In this document: positions 34,117-43,636 of the stretch, in pieces
Layout of the letters: the number at the start of each line of letters is the position of its first letter
How positions within the stretch are numbered: position 1 is the stretch's first letter
Assembly: GCF_014873765.1 (NCBI RefSeq)
Contig: NZ_JADBGG010000018.1
Span: 36,226 to 100,225 of the forward strand
Reading direction: 5' to 3'
Length of the DNA: 64,000 bases
Source of the DNA: Desulfomicrobium macestii
GTDB lineage: Bacteria > Desulfobacterota > Desulfovibrionia > Desulfovibrionales > Desulfomicrobiaceae
Program-made: the position numbers and the translations under genes
Notes under the pieces: generated by a model
Database searches by the model: none
Told to the model about the DNA's origin: nothing
Seen by the model: only the letters and a program-made list of their open reading frames with translations

Positions 34117-34146
34117 CTCTTATCCAGGAATCAGACACTTGAAGTC

Positions 34147-34180
34147 AAAAAAAACGCCCCGCATCGCGGGGCGTTTTTTT
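34147..34180. terminator. bidirectional terminator between fadL-type porin and chemoreceptor genes
   Basis: ACGCCCCGC (34154-34162) pairs perfectly with GCGGGGCGT (34166-34174) around ATC. A T-run follows on both strands (34174-34180 and the A-run at 34147-34154). It serves both convergent genes. Confidence 0.92.
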
Positions 34181-34232
34181 ATGCTCTGTTTTCGGCGCAG
34201 GGAGGGGGGGCGGGTTTTTGCAACGCTTCGGC

Positions 34233-36239
34233 TCAGGTACGGAACCGCCCGAGCAGGTTGAAGAGGTTGGAGGCCAGCCGGCGCAGCTCTTCCGCGTTGA
34301 GGGCCACTTCCGCCGTGTTCCGGTTGGTGCTTTCGGCCGCGCTGTTCACGTCCGCTATCTCGTCCGAGATGTCCCTTATGACCGCCGAACTCTGGGCCAC
34401 GTTCACGTTGATTTCCTGCAGTCCTTGCGAAGCCTGCGCCACGTTGCCGGCGATGTCGCGCGTGGCCACGGACTGCTCTTCGATGGCGGCCGCCACGCTG
34501 GCGATGATGTTGTTTATCTCTTCGATGATCTTGGAGATGGTGATGATCTGACCTTCGGTGGTCTTGGACGTTCCCTGGACCTCGACGATACGCTCCTTGA
34601 TCTCCTCCGTGGCTGTCGCGGTCTGCTTGGCCAGTTCCTTGATTTCATTGGCGACAACGGCAAACCCGCGCCCAGCTTCTCCAGCTCTCGCGGCCTCGAT
34701 GGTGGCATTGAGGGCCAGCAGGTTGGTCTGATCCGAAATCTCGGTGATGATGGCGGTAACCTTGCCGATATCCATGGCCGCGTCGCCCAGCGCGCTCATT
34801 GCGGCTGTCGCGGCATCGGCCTCGGTCATTGCCCGCCCGGCGACGGTTCTGGCCTTTTCGGTGTTGGAGGCGATCTCGGTTATGGTCACAGCCATTTCTT
34901 CGGTGGCCGTGGCCACCATGTTGGTGTTCTGGGTGGTCTGCTCCATGGCGGCGGCCACGCTGCCGAACCTTGTGTTGAGATCCTGGGTCGCGGCGGCCAC
35001 GGACTCTGCCTTGCGCGCCGCCTCGTTCGCACCGGAGGTCAAAGCCTGGGAGATGGACAGCAGGCGGTCCGAAGCGTTGTTCAGGCTTCCGCCGTTTGAG
35101 ACAACCTCGCTGATTATGACGCGCAGCTTTTCCAGAAAGGTGTTGAACCAGCGCGCCATCTCGCCGATCTCATCGTTGGAGGTCACTTCGAGCTTGCGTG
35201 TCAGATCTCCTTCACCCTCGGCCACATCCTTGAGCATGCCGGTGGCGTTGATGACGGGTCTGGCCATGGTGTTGGCGAAGAATGCGGCCAGAGTCAGGAA
35301 TATGGCCACGAGCACCACGGCCATGATCGCCATCTTGCGCAGCATGGAGTTGAATCCGATCATGACCTCCTCTTTTTCGATGACTCCAATGAGCTTCCAG
35401 CCCAGTCCCTCGATGGTGTGCACCTGGGCGAACCAGTCCTTACCGTCCATGACCACTTCCATTCCTCCCTGGTCGATCGTGTCCAGTTGCGCCAATGCCG
35501 GGACATCGCTTTCATTCATCTTCTTGAAATTGAGGTTTTCATGCCTGGGGTTGGCCAGGATTGTCCCGTCGTCCTGTACGAGAATCACGTATCCTGTCTG
35601 GCCCATGGGAGACTTTTCGATCAATTCGGTCAGCACCCCGAGCCCCACGTCCAGCCCTGTGCAGCCGATGATCTCGCCGCCTTCGGTGGTGATGGGGAAC
35701 ATGTTGCTGATGACCGCCTCGCCCGTCGTCGAAAGATAGGCAGGAGAAATGGATGCCTTGTTCGGAGTAGCCATGGCCGTGGTGTACCAGGGGCGTTTGC
35801 GGGGATCGTAACCGGGAGGCATCTCGCTTTCGCCTGAAGAGACGAAGCCGCCCCATTTGGTGCCGAGAAACACTTCGACGTATTCGGGATGCGTGGTGTG
35901 GATATTTTTAAAAAACCGCGCAATATTTTCTTCCAACGGACTGCGCACGATGTCCTTGGGAGCTTTCTTCACGGTCTCCTCGACATAGCTGTGCAGGCTT
36001 TCATCGGCCTGGAGCACCAGGGCGTCGCGGGCGATCATGGTCGTCATTTTCAGCGCCTTGTCGACAAAGATGCCGATGGCCCGGTCTATCTGGGATAATT
36101 CCTTGCCCGCGGAATTGTGAAACGTGTCGATGGACGATTCACGAATCTGGAGCCCCAGCACGACACATATGATCAGGATCGAGGTCAGGATGGTGGTGGT
36201 GAAGGCCAAAAGAAGCTTTTTTCGAATGGAGAGCTTCAT
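34233..36239 (-). CDS. methyl-accepting chemotaxis protein with dCACHE sensor
   Basis: This 668-residue receptor has a first transmembrane helix (about residues 8-32) and a periplasmic double-CACHE region. The CACHE region holds [36 protein letters not shown] and [16 protein letters not shown] second helix lies near 300-322, followed by HAMP and the long coiled-coil signalling domain with tip [25 protein letters not shown] domains of this type often bind amino acids or small acids. ATG 36239 with AAGGAGATCCGC is preferred over the longer reading, which adds 43 residues before the TM helix. No CheR pentapeptide is present at the C-terminus. Confidence 0.93.
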   Translation of the reverse strand: MKLSIRKKLLLAFTTTILTSILIICVVLGLQIRESSIDTFHNSAGKELSQIDRAIGIFVDKALKMTTMIARDALVLQADESLHSYVEETVKKAPKDIVRSPLEENIARFFKNIHTTHPEYVEVFLGTKWGGFVSSGESEMPPGYDPRKRPWYTTAMATPNKASISPAYLSTTGEAVISNMFPITTEGGEIIGCTGLDVGLGVLTELIEKSPMGQTGYVILVQDDGTILANPRHENLNFKKMNESDVPALAQLDTIDQGGMEVVMDGKDWFAQVHTIEGLGWKLIGVIEKEEVMIGFNSMLRKMAIMAVVLVAIFLTLAAFFANTMARPVINATGMLKDVAEGEGDLTRKLEVTSNDEIGEMARWFNTFLEKLRVIISEVVSNGGSLNNASDRLLSISQALTSGANEAARKAESVAAATQDLNTRFGSVAAAMEQTTQNTNMVATATEEMAVTITEIASNTEKARTVAGRAMTEADAATAAMSALGDAAMDIGKVTAIITEISDQTNLLALNATIEAARAGEAGRGFAVVANEIKELAKQTATATEEIKERIVEVQGTSKTTEGQIITISKIIEEINNIIASVAAAIEEQSVATRDIAGNVAQASQGLQEINVNVAQSSAVIRDISDEIADVNSAAESTNRNTAEVALNAEELRRLASNLFNLLGRFRT

Positions 36240-36422
36240 GCGGATCTCCTTCCCCGTTTGGGGATGGGCTGATGTGACGGGCTGGTTCAAAGGGGGGGTA
36301 CATATTTTTATGTATATGAGTAGAGCAGGATAAATCCAGTGTTTTTTGAGAGGAAATGCTCTTGTCACAGAATCGGCTTTTGCGGTCGGTCATGAATGTA
36401 TGATCGGCGCAGGGCGGAGAGC

Positions 36423-36467
36423 CAAAAAAAAGCCGGTTACCCGGCTTTCAGGAGCACTTCAGTGCTC
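36423..36467 (-). terminator. double-hairpin terminator after yhhQ-type gene
   Basis: On the minus strand a GAGCAC/GTGCTC hairpin (36467-36452) is followed by AGCCGG/CCGGCT (36446-36431, loop GTAA) and then eight or nine T (36430-36423). It closes the minus-strand transporter gene. Confidence 0.85.
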
Positions 36468-36488
36468 TTTTCTGGTGCGAAAATGTGG

Positions 36489-37112
36489 TCAGCAGTTGTT
36501 TGTGGCTGCAGGATCGCTTTCTTTTTCCTTGACCAGATATATGGCAGGCAGGGACACGAGGGTGGTGGCGAATTTGATCAGGGTGTTGCTGAAGAATATG
36601 GACCAGACCACGGCCCCCTCGAACAGGCCGCCAAAAGCGATCCAGCAGAAGATGAGGCTGTCCAGCGGGATGCTGACCGCGTTGCTGACCAGGACCCTGG
36701 ACCATTGATGCCGGGCCGTGACCTTTTCCTTCCACAGGCTGTAGATTTCCGTGTCGGTCAGTTCGGAAATGACTTCGGCGATGATGGACGCGAAAACAAG
36801 CCGCCACAGGGGGGCCAGCACCTGTCCGAACTCCGCCTGCGAGCCCACGCCCATGTCCGGCGGCAAAATGGAGACCATCCAGAAATAGGCGGCCATGAGC
36901 AGATTGAAGCCGGCGGCGGTGATGATCATGAGCCGCGCGCCCTGCTTGCCCATGGTCTTGTGGACCATGTCGCGCAGGGTGAATGTCAGGGGATAGATGA
37001 AGGTGCCGGCGTCGATGGACATGCCGCCGAGTATGACGATGCGCAGGGAACCGACATCGGAAAATATCTGCAGGGCGATATAGGACGCCACGAGAATGAC
37101 GATTGCGTTCAT
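36489..37112 (-). CDS. YhhQ/VUT family queuosine-precursor-type transporter
   Basis: This 207-residue membrane protein has about six helices. The family pattern is seen in GGMSIDAGTFIYPLTFTLRD, a YFWMVSIL stretch, and RLVFASIIAEVISELTDTE with NAVSIPLDSLIFCWIAF. YhhQ proteins import preQ0 or preQ1 for queuosine tRNA modification in several bacteria; the exact precursor is not known here. GGAGCATCCC precedes the ATG. It has its own upstream gap of 113 bases and a double-hairpin terminator. No preQ1 aptamer was found upstream. Confidence 0.85.
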   Translation of the reverse strand: MNAIVILVASYIALQIFSDVGSLRIVILGGMSIDAGTFIYPLTFTLRDMVHKTMGKQGARLMIITAAGFNLLMAAYFWMVSILPPDMGVGSQAEFGQVLAPLWRLVFASIIAEVISELTDTEIYSLWKEKVTARHQWSRVLVSNAVSIPLDSLIFCWIAFGGLFEGAVVWSIFFSNTLIKFATTLVSLPAIYLVKEKESDPAATNNC

Positions 37113-37198
37113 GGGATGCTCCGGAAGATGAATTCGGGCCTTTCCCTAGACTGAAGCGGCTGGGCTGTAAATGCCGGATTTGGGCATGCGCACGATCA

Positions 37199-37241
37199 GA
37201 AAAAGGGGTCCGACAGGTTTTCCGGTCAGGCCTGTTCGGAT
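37199..37241 (-). terminator. terminator at the end of the peptide-transporter operon
   Basis: On the minus strand, a stem of about nine pairs (TCCGA-ACAGG with CCTGT-CGGA, one bulged A) is followed by CCCCTTTTTCTG. It overlaps the thioesterase stop codon. Confidence 0.6.
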
Positions 37242-37729
37242 TCCTGCGCCAGTCGTTCGCGTTTGCGTTCTTCCAGACGCAATTCGCGGCGCATCATGGC
37301 TTCGCGGTTGCGGCGCTGGTGAGTCGGAGTCTCAAGGATGAGGTCCGGCACGGGCGCGGGCTTCTTGTCCGGGCCCATGGCCACGAAGGTCAGGTAGGCC
37401 GAGGCCGCGTGACGCTGCTCTCCGGTCATGAGATTTTCCACCACCACGCGAACCCCGATCTCCATGGACTGTTTCCCGACCCTGTTCACGCTGGCGTGCA
37501 GCAGCATGAGTTCTCCCACCTTGACGGCGGCCTTGAACTCCATGCGGTCGATGGAGGCCGTGACCACGCTCATGCGCGCGTGGCGCATGGCGCAGACTGC
37601 CCCGGCCAGGTCGAGGTGCTTCAATATCACCCCGCCGTGCACGTTCCCAGCCGGGTTGGCGTCTTCCGGCAGGGCGCGGTGGGTCATCAGGGTCTCGCTT
37701 TCGCTGACCTTGCGGGCGATAGAGCTCAC
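37226..37729 (-). CDS. acyl-CoA thioesterase, YciA/hot-dog family
   Basis: This 167-residue protein has the single hot-dog fold of the YciA/BFIT-type thioesterases: PEDANPAGNVHGGVILKHLD (with Asn/His and Asp of the active-site region), VTASIDRMEFKAAVKVGE and a final strand MTGEQRHAASAYLTFVAM. A basic C-terminal helix (residues about 135-165) is extra. It hydrolyses acyl-CoA in the cytoplasm. Its start overlaps the dppF stop by four bases, so it is expressed with the peptide transporter, an unusual partner. Confidence 0.9.
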   Translation of the reverse strand: MSSIARKVSESETLMTHRALPEDANPAGNVHGGVILKHLDLAGAVCAMRHARMSVVTASIDRMEFKAAVKVGELMLLHASVNRVGKQSMEIGVRVVVENLMTGEQRHAASAYLTFVAMGPDKKPAPVPDLILETPTHQRRNREAMMRRELRLEERKRERLAQESEQA

Positions 37730-38748
37730 GAGAGCCGTCCTTCTTCCAGTGCGTGGCAGGCGGCCTGACTGCCGCCCGGCTGGGGCAGCAGAGGCGGAAT
37801 CTCACGGCGGCAGCGTTCGTCGACGAACGGGCAGCGGGTGTGAAAGACGCAGCCCGTGGGCAGCAGGATGGGAGTGGGCATCTCGCCCTTGAGGCGGATG
37901 TGCGAAAATCCCTTGCCGCCGAGCTTGGGGATGGCCGAGAGCAGCGCGCGGGAATAGGGGTGGCGCGGATCGCCGTAGAGGTTTTCCTTGCTGGCCAGTT
38001 CACAGAGCGTGCCCAGATACATGACGGCCACGCGGGTGCTGATGTGCTCGACCACCGAAAGATCGTGGGTGATGAACATGTAGGTCAGGCCGAAGCGTTC
38101 CTGACAGTCCATGATCAGATTCAGGATCTGCGCCTGGATGGATACGTCCAGGGCGGAGATGGGCTCGTCGGCCACGATGAACTCCGGGTCGACCATCAGC
38201 GCGCGGGCGATGCTGATGCGCTGGCGCTGGCCGCCGGAAAATTCGTGAGGAAAGCGTCCGGCCCAGGCCGGGTCGACTCCCACCTGACGCATGACCTCGG
38301 CCACCTTGTCCCGGACCTGCGAATTCGAAAGGTCGGGGAAGTGGAAATGGGTCGGTTCCTCGAGAATCTGGCGCACGGTCATGCGCGGGTTCAGCGATGC
38401 ATAGGGGTCCTGAAAGACCATCTGCATCTTGCGGCGGTAGGGGAGCATCTCCTTGGGCGAGAGATTGTCGATGCGCTGCCCGCGAAAGGCGATTTCGCCG
38501 CTGGTGGGCGGGTAAAGGCCCAGCACCGTGCGCCCGAGGGTGGACTTGCCGCAGCCGGATTCGCCGACCACGGAGAGAATCTCGCCCTGCACGATGTCGA
38601 GGGAGACGTCGTTCAGGGCCTTGACCGTGGTCGTGGTCAGGGTCGGCATCGCGCCGGAAAAGCTGATCCGGTCCAGAAAGCCGCCGGAGATGTCGAAGTG
38701 CTTCACCACATTGGTGATCCGCACGAGGGAGTTGTTTTGTGCTGTCAT
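37726..38748 (-). CDS. dppF: peptide ABC transporter ATP-binding protein, DppF/OppF type
   Basis: This 340-residue ATPase has Walker A GESGCGKSTLGRTVLGL, signature FSGGQRQRISIARALMV, Walker B FIVADEPISALD and His switch FITHDLSVVEH. The C-terminal oligopeptide-transporter extension holds CVFHTRCPFVDERCRREIPP with three Cys, typical of a [4Fe-4S] site in this family. It shares the ATP sites with DppD, whose gene ends four bases before this start. The choice of dpp over opp names is by operon order only. Confidence 0.9.
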   Translation of the reverse strand: MTAQNNSLVRITNVVKHFDISGGFLDRISFSGAMPTLTTTTVKALNDVSLDIVQGEILSVVGESGCGKSTLGRTVLGLYPPTSGEIAFRGQRIDNLSPKEMLPYRRKMQMVFQDPYASLNPRMTVRQILEEPTHFHFPDLSNSQVRDKVAEVMRQVGVDPAWAGRFPHEFSGGQRQRISIARALMVDPEFIVADEPISALDVSIQAQILNLIMDCQERFGLTYMFITHDLSVVEHISTRVAVMYLGTLCELASKENLYGDPRHPYSRALLSAIPKLGGKGFSHIRLKGEMPTPILLPTGCVFHTRCPFVDERCRREIPPLLPQPGGSQAACHALEEGRLS

Positions 38749-38751
38749 GAT

Positions 38752-39726
38752 CTACCTGGTTTGCGCGTAAAGATGACAGGCCACCAGGCCCGAGTTGTCC
38801 GAATTGCCGAAGAGTCCGGGCGTCTCGCGCCGGCAGATGTCCATGGCGTGTTCACAGCGCGGATGAAAGGCGCAGCCCGGGGGGATGCTGGTCAGGTTGG
38901 GCATCATGCCCGGAATCTGGTGCAGCCTGCCGCGCCCGCTCCCGCCCTGGGGCAGTGCCTGGATCAGGCCCTTGGTGTAGGGGTGCCGGGGACTTCCGAC
39001 GATGCTTGTGGTCGAACCCTGCTCCACGATGCGCCCGGCGTACATGACCGCGATCTTCTCCGTGACCTGCGAGACCACGCCAAGGTCGTGAGTGATGAGG
39101 ATGAGCCCCATGTTCTCGTGTTTGCACAGTTCAAGGAGCAGGGCCATGACCTCGGCCTGGATGGTCACATCAAGGGCCGTGGTGGGTTCGTCGGCGATGA
39201 TCAGGCTCGGGTTGGTCAGGAGCGATATGGCGATGACCACGCGCTGGCGCATGCCGCCGGAGAGTTCATGAGGATACTGGCCGAGGCGTTTGCCGGGCGA
39301 GGAAATGTAGACCTTCTGGAGCTTTTCGAGCGCGATCTCGCGGGCATGGGCGGTGCTGACCTGATTGTGGGCCTGGATGGTCTCGACCATCTGGGTGCCG
39401 ATGGTCAGCACGGGGTTCAGGGTCATCATCGGGTCCTGGAAGATCATGCTGATGCGGTTGCCCCGAATGTCGCGCATCTGCTCCAGCGGATAGGAGCTGA
39501 TCTCCTCGCCTTCGAAGAGGACGCGGCCGGAGGCGATGAATCCGGGCTTGCTTATGAGGTTGATGATGGAGAACCCGGCCACGGACTTGCCCGCGCCCGA
39601 TTCGCCCACCAGTCCCATGCGTTCGCCGGGATTGAGCGTGAAATTGATGCCGTTCAAGGCCGTGAGGTCTCCGGAACGCAGGCCGAATTTGACCACCAGA
39701 TCCTGCACTTCAAGAAGATGGGTCAT
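38752..39726 (-). CDS. dppD: peptide ABC transporter ATP-binding protein, DppD/OppD type
   Basis: This 324-residue ATPase has Walker [18 protein letters not shown], signature [16 protein letters not shown], Walker [13 protein letters not shown] and a His switch ([10 protein letters not shown]). The Cys-containing C-terminal region is [20 protein letters not shown]. It pairs with DppF. ATP binding should drive uptake of di- or oligopeptides or nickel; the substrate is not resolved. It follows dppC by three bases. Confidence 0.92.
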   Translation of the reverse strand: MTHLLEVQDLVVKFGLRSGDLTALNGINFTLNPGERMGLVGESGAGKSVAGFSIINLISKPGFIASGRVLFEGEEISSYPLEQMRDIRGNRISMIFQDPMMTLNPVLTIGTQMVETIQAHNQVSTAHAREIALEKLQKVYISSPGKRLGQYPHELSGGMRQRVVIAISLLTNPSLIIADEPTTALDVTIQAEVMALLLELCKHENMGLILITHDLGVVSQVTEKIAVMYAGRIVEQGSTTSIVGSPRHPYTKGLIQALPQGGSGRGRLHQIPGMMPNLTSIPPGCAFHPRCEHAMDICRRETPGLFGNSDNSGLVACHLYAQTR

Positions 39727-39729
39727 TGG

Positions 39730-40647
39730 TCATCCTTTGTACAGTTTGGGGTTGAGAACGTCCTGCACCCAGTCGCCGAGCAGGTTGATGACCAGAATCA
39801 GCAGCACGAGCAGAAATCCGGGAAACATGGTGATCCACCACGAACCGCTGAAGATGTAGTCGAAGCCCGAGTTGATGAGCGATCCCAGGGACGGCTTGGT
39901 GATGGGCATGCCCAGCCCCAGAAAGGACAGGGCGGCCTCGCTCATGATGGCGTGGGCCACCTGTACGGTGGACAGAACCAGGATGGGCGACATGGTGTTC
40001 GGGAGGATGTGCCGCCACATGATGCGGCCCGCGGGCAGGCCCATGACCCGCGCCGCCTCCACGTACTCCTTCTTTTTCTCGGCCAGGACCGAGGCGCGCA
40101 CGGTGCGCGCGTACTGCGGCCACTCGGCGATGCCGATGACCAGCACCAGAAATGGCACCGCCATGCGCTCGAAAGAGGCCACGCCGAAGACGGCCTGGAA
40201 GATGGCCGAGAGGAAGATGGCCACCATGAGGGTCGAGAAGCTGAGCTGCACGTCGGCCATGCGCATCAGGAAATTGTCGATCTTTCCTCCCTTGTATCCG
40301 GCCAGAAGGCCGAGCACGATGCCGATGACTGCCTGCATGAACACGGCGCCGACGCCGATGATCAGCGAGATGCGCATGCCGTAGAGCATGGTGCTGAGCA
40401 TGTCCCGGCCCTGGGCGTCGGTGCCCAGGGTGAAGCTCTTGTCGCCTCCGTCCATCCACACGGGCGGGAGTTCCGAGTCCATGATGTTGATGGTGGTGGT
40501 GTCATAGGGGTCGTGGGGAGCGATGACCGGCGCGCCGAAGGCGGACAGGGTCAGCACGGTCAGCACGACGAAGCTGCTCATGGCCACGGGGTCATGCAGA
40601 AAACTGTACAAAAAGTACGAGCCGCGGAATTGCTTCCAAAGTCTCAT
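39730..40647 (-). CDS. dppC: peptide ABC transporter permease, DppC type
   Basis: This 305-residue permease starts with a cytoplasmic N-terminus. It shows TM1 (AMSSFVVLTVLTLSAFGAP), then the DppC-type periplasmic piece (DGGDKSFTLGTDAQGRD) and TM helices. The cytoplasmic EAA-like loop is EYVEAARVMGLPAGRIMWRHILPN. The start shares one base with the dppB stop (TAATG). It forms the translocation path with DppB. Confidence 0.92.
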   Translation of the reverse strand: MRLWKQFRGSYFLYSFLHDPVAMSSFVVLTVLTLSAFGAPVIAPHDPYDTTTINIMDSELPPVWMDGGDKSFTLGTDAQGRDMLSTMLYGMRISLIIGVGAVFMQAVIGIVLGLLAGYKGGKIDNFLMRMADVQLSFSTLMVAIFLSAIFQAVFGVASFERMAVPFLVLVIGIAEWPQYARTVRASVLAEKKKEYVEAARVMGLPAGRIMWRHILPNTMSPILVLSTVQVAHAIMSEAALSFLGLGMPITKPSLGSLINSGFDYIFSGSWWITMFPGFLLVLLILVINLLGDWVQDVLNPKLYKG

Positions 40648-41621
40648 TATTTCCTTCCTGTGATGCGGACCATGGGATTGACCAGGCCATAGATGATGTC
40701 AACGGCGGTGTTCACCACGACAAAGATGATGCCGACAAAAATCAGATAGGCCACCAGAAGCGAGGTGTCGGCACGCTCGACGGCTTCCAGGAAAAGAAAG
40801 CCGAGTCCGCCCCACTGGAAAACCGTCTCGGTCAGAATGGTGAAGGCGATCATGGTGCCGATCTGAACGCCGCCCACGGTGATGACCGGCAGGAGCGTGT
40901 TCTTGAAGGCGTGCACGAACCAGATGCGCATGCGCGGCAGGCCCTTGGCCCAGGCGAACTTGACGTATTCGGTCTCTAGCACCTCCATCATCTCCGAGCG
41001 GATGAGGCGCACGAAGAGCGGCAGCATCAGCGCGGTCAGGGCCGTGGTCGGCAGGATGAGATGCCGCAGGCCGTCGAGGGTCAACAGCCCGGATTCCCAG
41101 CCCCAGACGTTCACGGTTTCCCCGCGCCCGTAGGACGGCAACCAGTTCAGTTCGATGGCGAAGACGTAGATGAGCAGAATGGCGATGAGAAAAATTGGTA
41201 CGGACACGCCGATGGTGCTCAAGCCCATGATCAGCCTTGAAAGCAGCCTTTTGGGATAGATGGCGCTGTAGATGCCCATGGGTATGGACAGGACGACAAT
41301 GAGGAAAGTGCAGCACATGACCAGCTCGATGGTGGCCGGAGCCTTGTTCAGGATGACTTCCATGGCCGGCTTCTTGTAGAAGAAGGACTGGCCGATGTTG
41401 CCCTGCATGGCGCCTTTCAAAAAGCGTCCGTACTGGATGAGAAACGGGTCGTTGAGCCCCAGCTTCTCGCGGATGGCGTCGCGCTCGGCGGCTGAAACCG
41501 AAATGCCGGTCAGTTCCCGCACCGGGTCGCCCACGCTCTGCTTGAGGGCGAAGCCGATGAAGCTGATGATGAGCATGACGATGATGGCTTGAATAATACG
41601 GCGGACAGTGAATGCAAACAT
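40647..41621 (-). CDS. dppB: peptide ABC transporter permease, DppB type
   Basis: This 324-residue permease has the DppB opening MFAFTVRRIIQAIIVMLI, a periplasmic TGISVSAAERDAIREKLGLN and FLKGAMQGNIGQSFFYKKP, and the EAA loop EYVKFAWAKGLPRMRIWFVH. ATG 41621 is chosen at the start of this homology; a longer frame adds 36 unmatched residues. There is no strong Shine-Dalgarno. A hairpin attenuator separates it from dppA. Confidence 0.92.
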   Translation of the reverse strand: MFAFTVRRIIQAIIVMLIISFIGFALKQSVGDPVRELTGISVSAAERDAIREKLGLNDPFLIQYGRFLKGAMQGNIGQSFFYKKPAMEVILNKAPATIELVMCCTFLIVVLSIPMGIYSAIYPKRLLSRLIMGLSTIGVSVPIFLIAILLIYVFAIELNWLPSYGRGETVNVWGWESGLLTLDGLRHLILPTTALTALMLPLFVRLIRSEMMEVLETEYVKFAWAKGLPRMRIWFVHAFKNTLLPVITVGGVQIGTMIAFTILTETVFQWGGLGFLFLEAVERADTSLLVAYLIFVGIIFVVVNTAVDIIYGLVNPMVRITGRK

Positions 41622-41689
41622 GTGTGAATCCGTTGCCGTCCTGACGGTCAGGAGCGCCTGCGGCCGCGCGGACGGGGGGTGTTTGTTCG

Positions 41690-41720
41690 AAAAAGGGCAG
41701 GCCTCGTGAAAAGCCTGCCC
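41690..41720 (-). terminator. attenuator-type terminator between dppA and dppB
   Basis: On the minus strand, GGGCAGGC (41720-41713) pairs with GCCTGCCC (41702-41695) around a ten-base loop, followed by TTTTTCG. It lies 43 bases after the dppA stop. Partial read-through would yield more binding protein than membrane components. Confidence 0.75.
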
Positions 41721-41763
41721 CGCGTACACAGTCTTGGCGAATGGATCAAGTCTTCAAACGGGA

Positions 41764-43308
41764 CTATTCCACGACCAGGTCGCCAAGGTAGGGGAAGTCC
41801 ATGATGTTGACGACGGGCTCGATGTCCACGCCCTTCTTGGCTGCCCAGGACAGATTCTGCCAGTGCAGGGGCACGTAGGCGGCATCTTCGTAGGCGATCT
41901 TCTCGACTTCCTGCAGCAGCGCTCTGCGCTTGACGCGGTCGTTCTCGACGTTGGCCTGGTTGACCAGTTCGTCAAGCTTGGCGTTGCAGTAGTTGCCGCT
42001 GTTGTACTGGCCCTTGCCGGTGTCCTTGTTGGGGCACATGAGCAGGTACTCGGAGTAGTTGGCGGAGTCCTCGGTGTCGGAATGCCAGCCGATCATCTGG
42101 ATGTCGGCCACCTGGGCGTCGAACTCATCCCAGTACTGGGCCTTGGGCATGGTTTTGAGGCTGACCTTGATGCCGATCTTGGAGAGCATGGAAACCACGG
42201 CCTCGGCGATCTTTTCGTCGTTCACGTAACGGTTGTTGGGGGCGATCATGGTCGCCTCGAAGCCCTTCTCGAATCCGGCTTCCTTCATGAGCTGCTTGGC
42301 CTTGGCCAGATCGAAGCGGGGAGTCAGACCTTCCACATAGCCGTCGAAGCCTTCGGGACCCTGCTGCTGCGCGGCGGTGGCGGTGCCCTTCATGAGCTTG
42401 GCCACGATGCCGGCGTTGTCGATGGCCGCGATGATGGCCTGGCGAACCTTCAGGTTGGCGAATTCGGGCTTTCTCTTCTGGTTGAGCTGGAAGGTGATGA
42501 TGCGGCTGCCGGCCATGCTGACCAGATTGATGTCCTTGTTGGTGCTCAGACGATCGAAATCCTGGGGAGGAACAGGGGCGATGAAGTCAACGCCGCCGGA
42601 CAGAAGGGCCGCCGTGCGGGTCGCGTTTTCCTTGATGGGGGTGAGGATGATCTCGCTCACGTTGCCCTTGCTGTCCTTGTCCCAGTAGTCGGCGAAGCGC
42701 TTGTAGACCATCTTCACGCCCTGCTCGCGGGATTCCACGTAGAAGGGACCGGTGCCGGACTGGTTCTGGTTGGCAAACGAGTACTCGGTCTTGACGATGG
42801 CGTCCTTGGGCAGGCCTTTCTCGTCGGTGCCGGTGTAGAATTTGGAATCAAGGGGGAAAATGTAGGTGGCCATGTTTTCCACCAGCGGATAGGGCTCGGT
42901 GGTGATGATGTCGATGGTGTAGTCATCGATGATCTTCGGCTCGGCGAAGGACGTGAACAGACCCTTGAAGTCCTCGCTCTTCTTCAGGCGGTCCATGGTC
43001 CAGGCCACGTCGGCCGCAGTGAAGGTGTTGCCGGAGTGAAACTTGACGCCTTCGCGCAGATAAAAACGCACGGTCAAATCATCGATGCGCTCCCACTTGG
43101 TGGCCAGGCGCGGTTCGAACTTCATGTCCTTGGTCCAGCGGATCAGCGGATCAAAGCACAGATGGGTGTACTGCAGCATGCCGCCGGAGAGCTGGACATG
43201 CGGGTCCATGGATTCCGGGTCGGCGTCGAGGGCCATTTTCAGCGTCTTGCCCTGGGCGGACGTAGCAAGAAAAATGAATGCCAGTGCGAAAAAGAGCAGT
43301 TTTTTCAC
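41764..43308 (-). CDS. dppA: peptide ABC transporter periplasmic binding protein, DppA type (SBP_bac_5)
   Basis: This 514-residue family-5 binding protein has a short signal peptide (KKLLFFALAFIFLATSAQG). The core shows LKMALDADPESMDPHVQ, WERIDDLTVRFYLREGVKF with HSGNTFTAADVAWT, and the C-terminal lobe with PLHWQNLSWAAK. GTG 43308 is preferred: AAGGAGG lies at a good distance, homology starts there, and the longer frame (to 43575) adds 89 residues without a signal peptide. It binds peptides in the periplasm and hands them to DppBC. Confidence 0.93.
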   Translation of the reverse strand: MKKLLFFALAFIFLATSAQGKTLKMALDADPESMDPHVQLSGGMLQYTHLCFDPLIRWTKDMKFEPRLATKWERIDDLTVRFYLREGVKFHSGNTFTAADVAWTMDRLKKSEDFKGLFTSFAEPKIIDDYTIDIITTEPYPLVENMATYIFPLDSKFYTGTDEKGLPKDAIVKTEYSFANQNQSGTGPFYVESREQGVKMVYKRFADYWDKDSKGNVSEIILTPIKENATRTAALLSGGVDFIAPVPPQDFDRLSTNKDINLVSMAGSRIITFQLNQKRKPEFANLKVRQAIIAAIDNAGIVAKLMKGTATAAQQQGPEGFDGYVEGLTPRFDLAKAKQLMKEAGFEKGFEATMIAPNNRYVNDEKIAEAVVSMLSKIGIKVSLKTMPKAQYWDEFDAQVADIQMIGWHSDTEDSANYSEYLLMCPNKDTGKGQYNSGNYCNAKLDELVNQANVENDRVKRRALLQEVEKIAYEDAAYVPLHWQNLSWAAKKGVDIEPVVNIMDFPYLGDLVVE

Positions 43309-43636
43309 AAACAACCTCCTTGAATGATGAATCGGTATGACGTCCTGCCGGGAACATCCCGGCGGGGTTTTCACATGAGCTTGGGCTGGTTGATAAGTAT
43401 TTGGCAAAACAATCTGATTCGTGCCTGGCCGTAGATGACAAGGCGGCAATACGCATAGCTGATTATGGAAAATAACTGAAGCGAAAAATTTCCCCGGACT
43501 ATATATAATCGGTTCTGGTCGATGACCAGGGCCCCGCCGCCGAATTCCGCCTGTGGGCTGGATTTCCGTAAGCATCGCGGCTAACGTGCCGCACTTTCAC
43601 TGCATCAGCGCTTGAACTTGTCCGTGGAGACTTCGC
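43309..43636. promoter_or_regulatory. divergent intergenic region with leader hairpin (dppA side) and TATAAT (sensor side)
   Basis: This 328-base gap lies between the divergent dppA and the binding-protein/kinase operon. A 10-bp stem with a three-base loop (43344-43353 with 43357-43366) lies in the dppA leader, 36 bases upstream of its start codon. TATATATAAT at 43501-43510 may be a -10 box for the plus-strand operon, but no matching -35 was found. No further gene was seen here. Confidence 0.4.

Noticed and set aside
36299..36314. TACATA/TATGTA palindrome upstream of the chemoreceptor gene
   Set aside because: Short, AT-only and in an AT-rich leader; chance is a likely explanation.
37113..37225. 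preQ1 riboswitch in front of the YhhQ-type gene
   Set aside because: No aptamer consensus or pseudoknot-like A-rich tail was seen upstream.
37753..40692. Long open frame of 979 codons on the plus strand opposite the peptide-transporter genes
   Set aside because: It is antisense to three clear dpp genes, shows no family motif, and has the composition expected from GC-rich third positions on the other strand.
43344..43366. Plus-strand terminator in the dppA leader
   Set aside because: The stem is followed by TTTT on the plus strand, but no plus-strand gene lies upstream of it; treated as a dppA leader hairpin instead.
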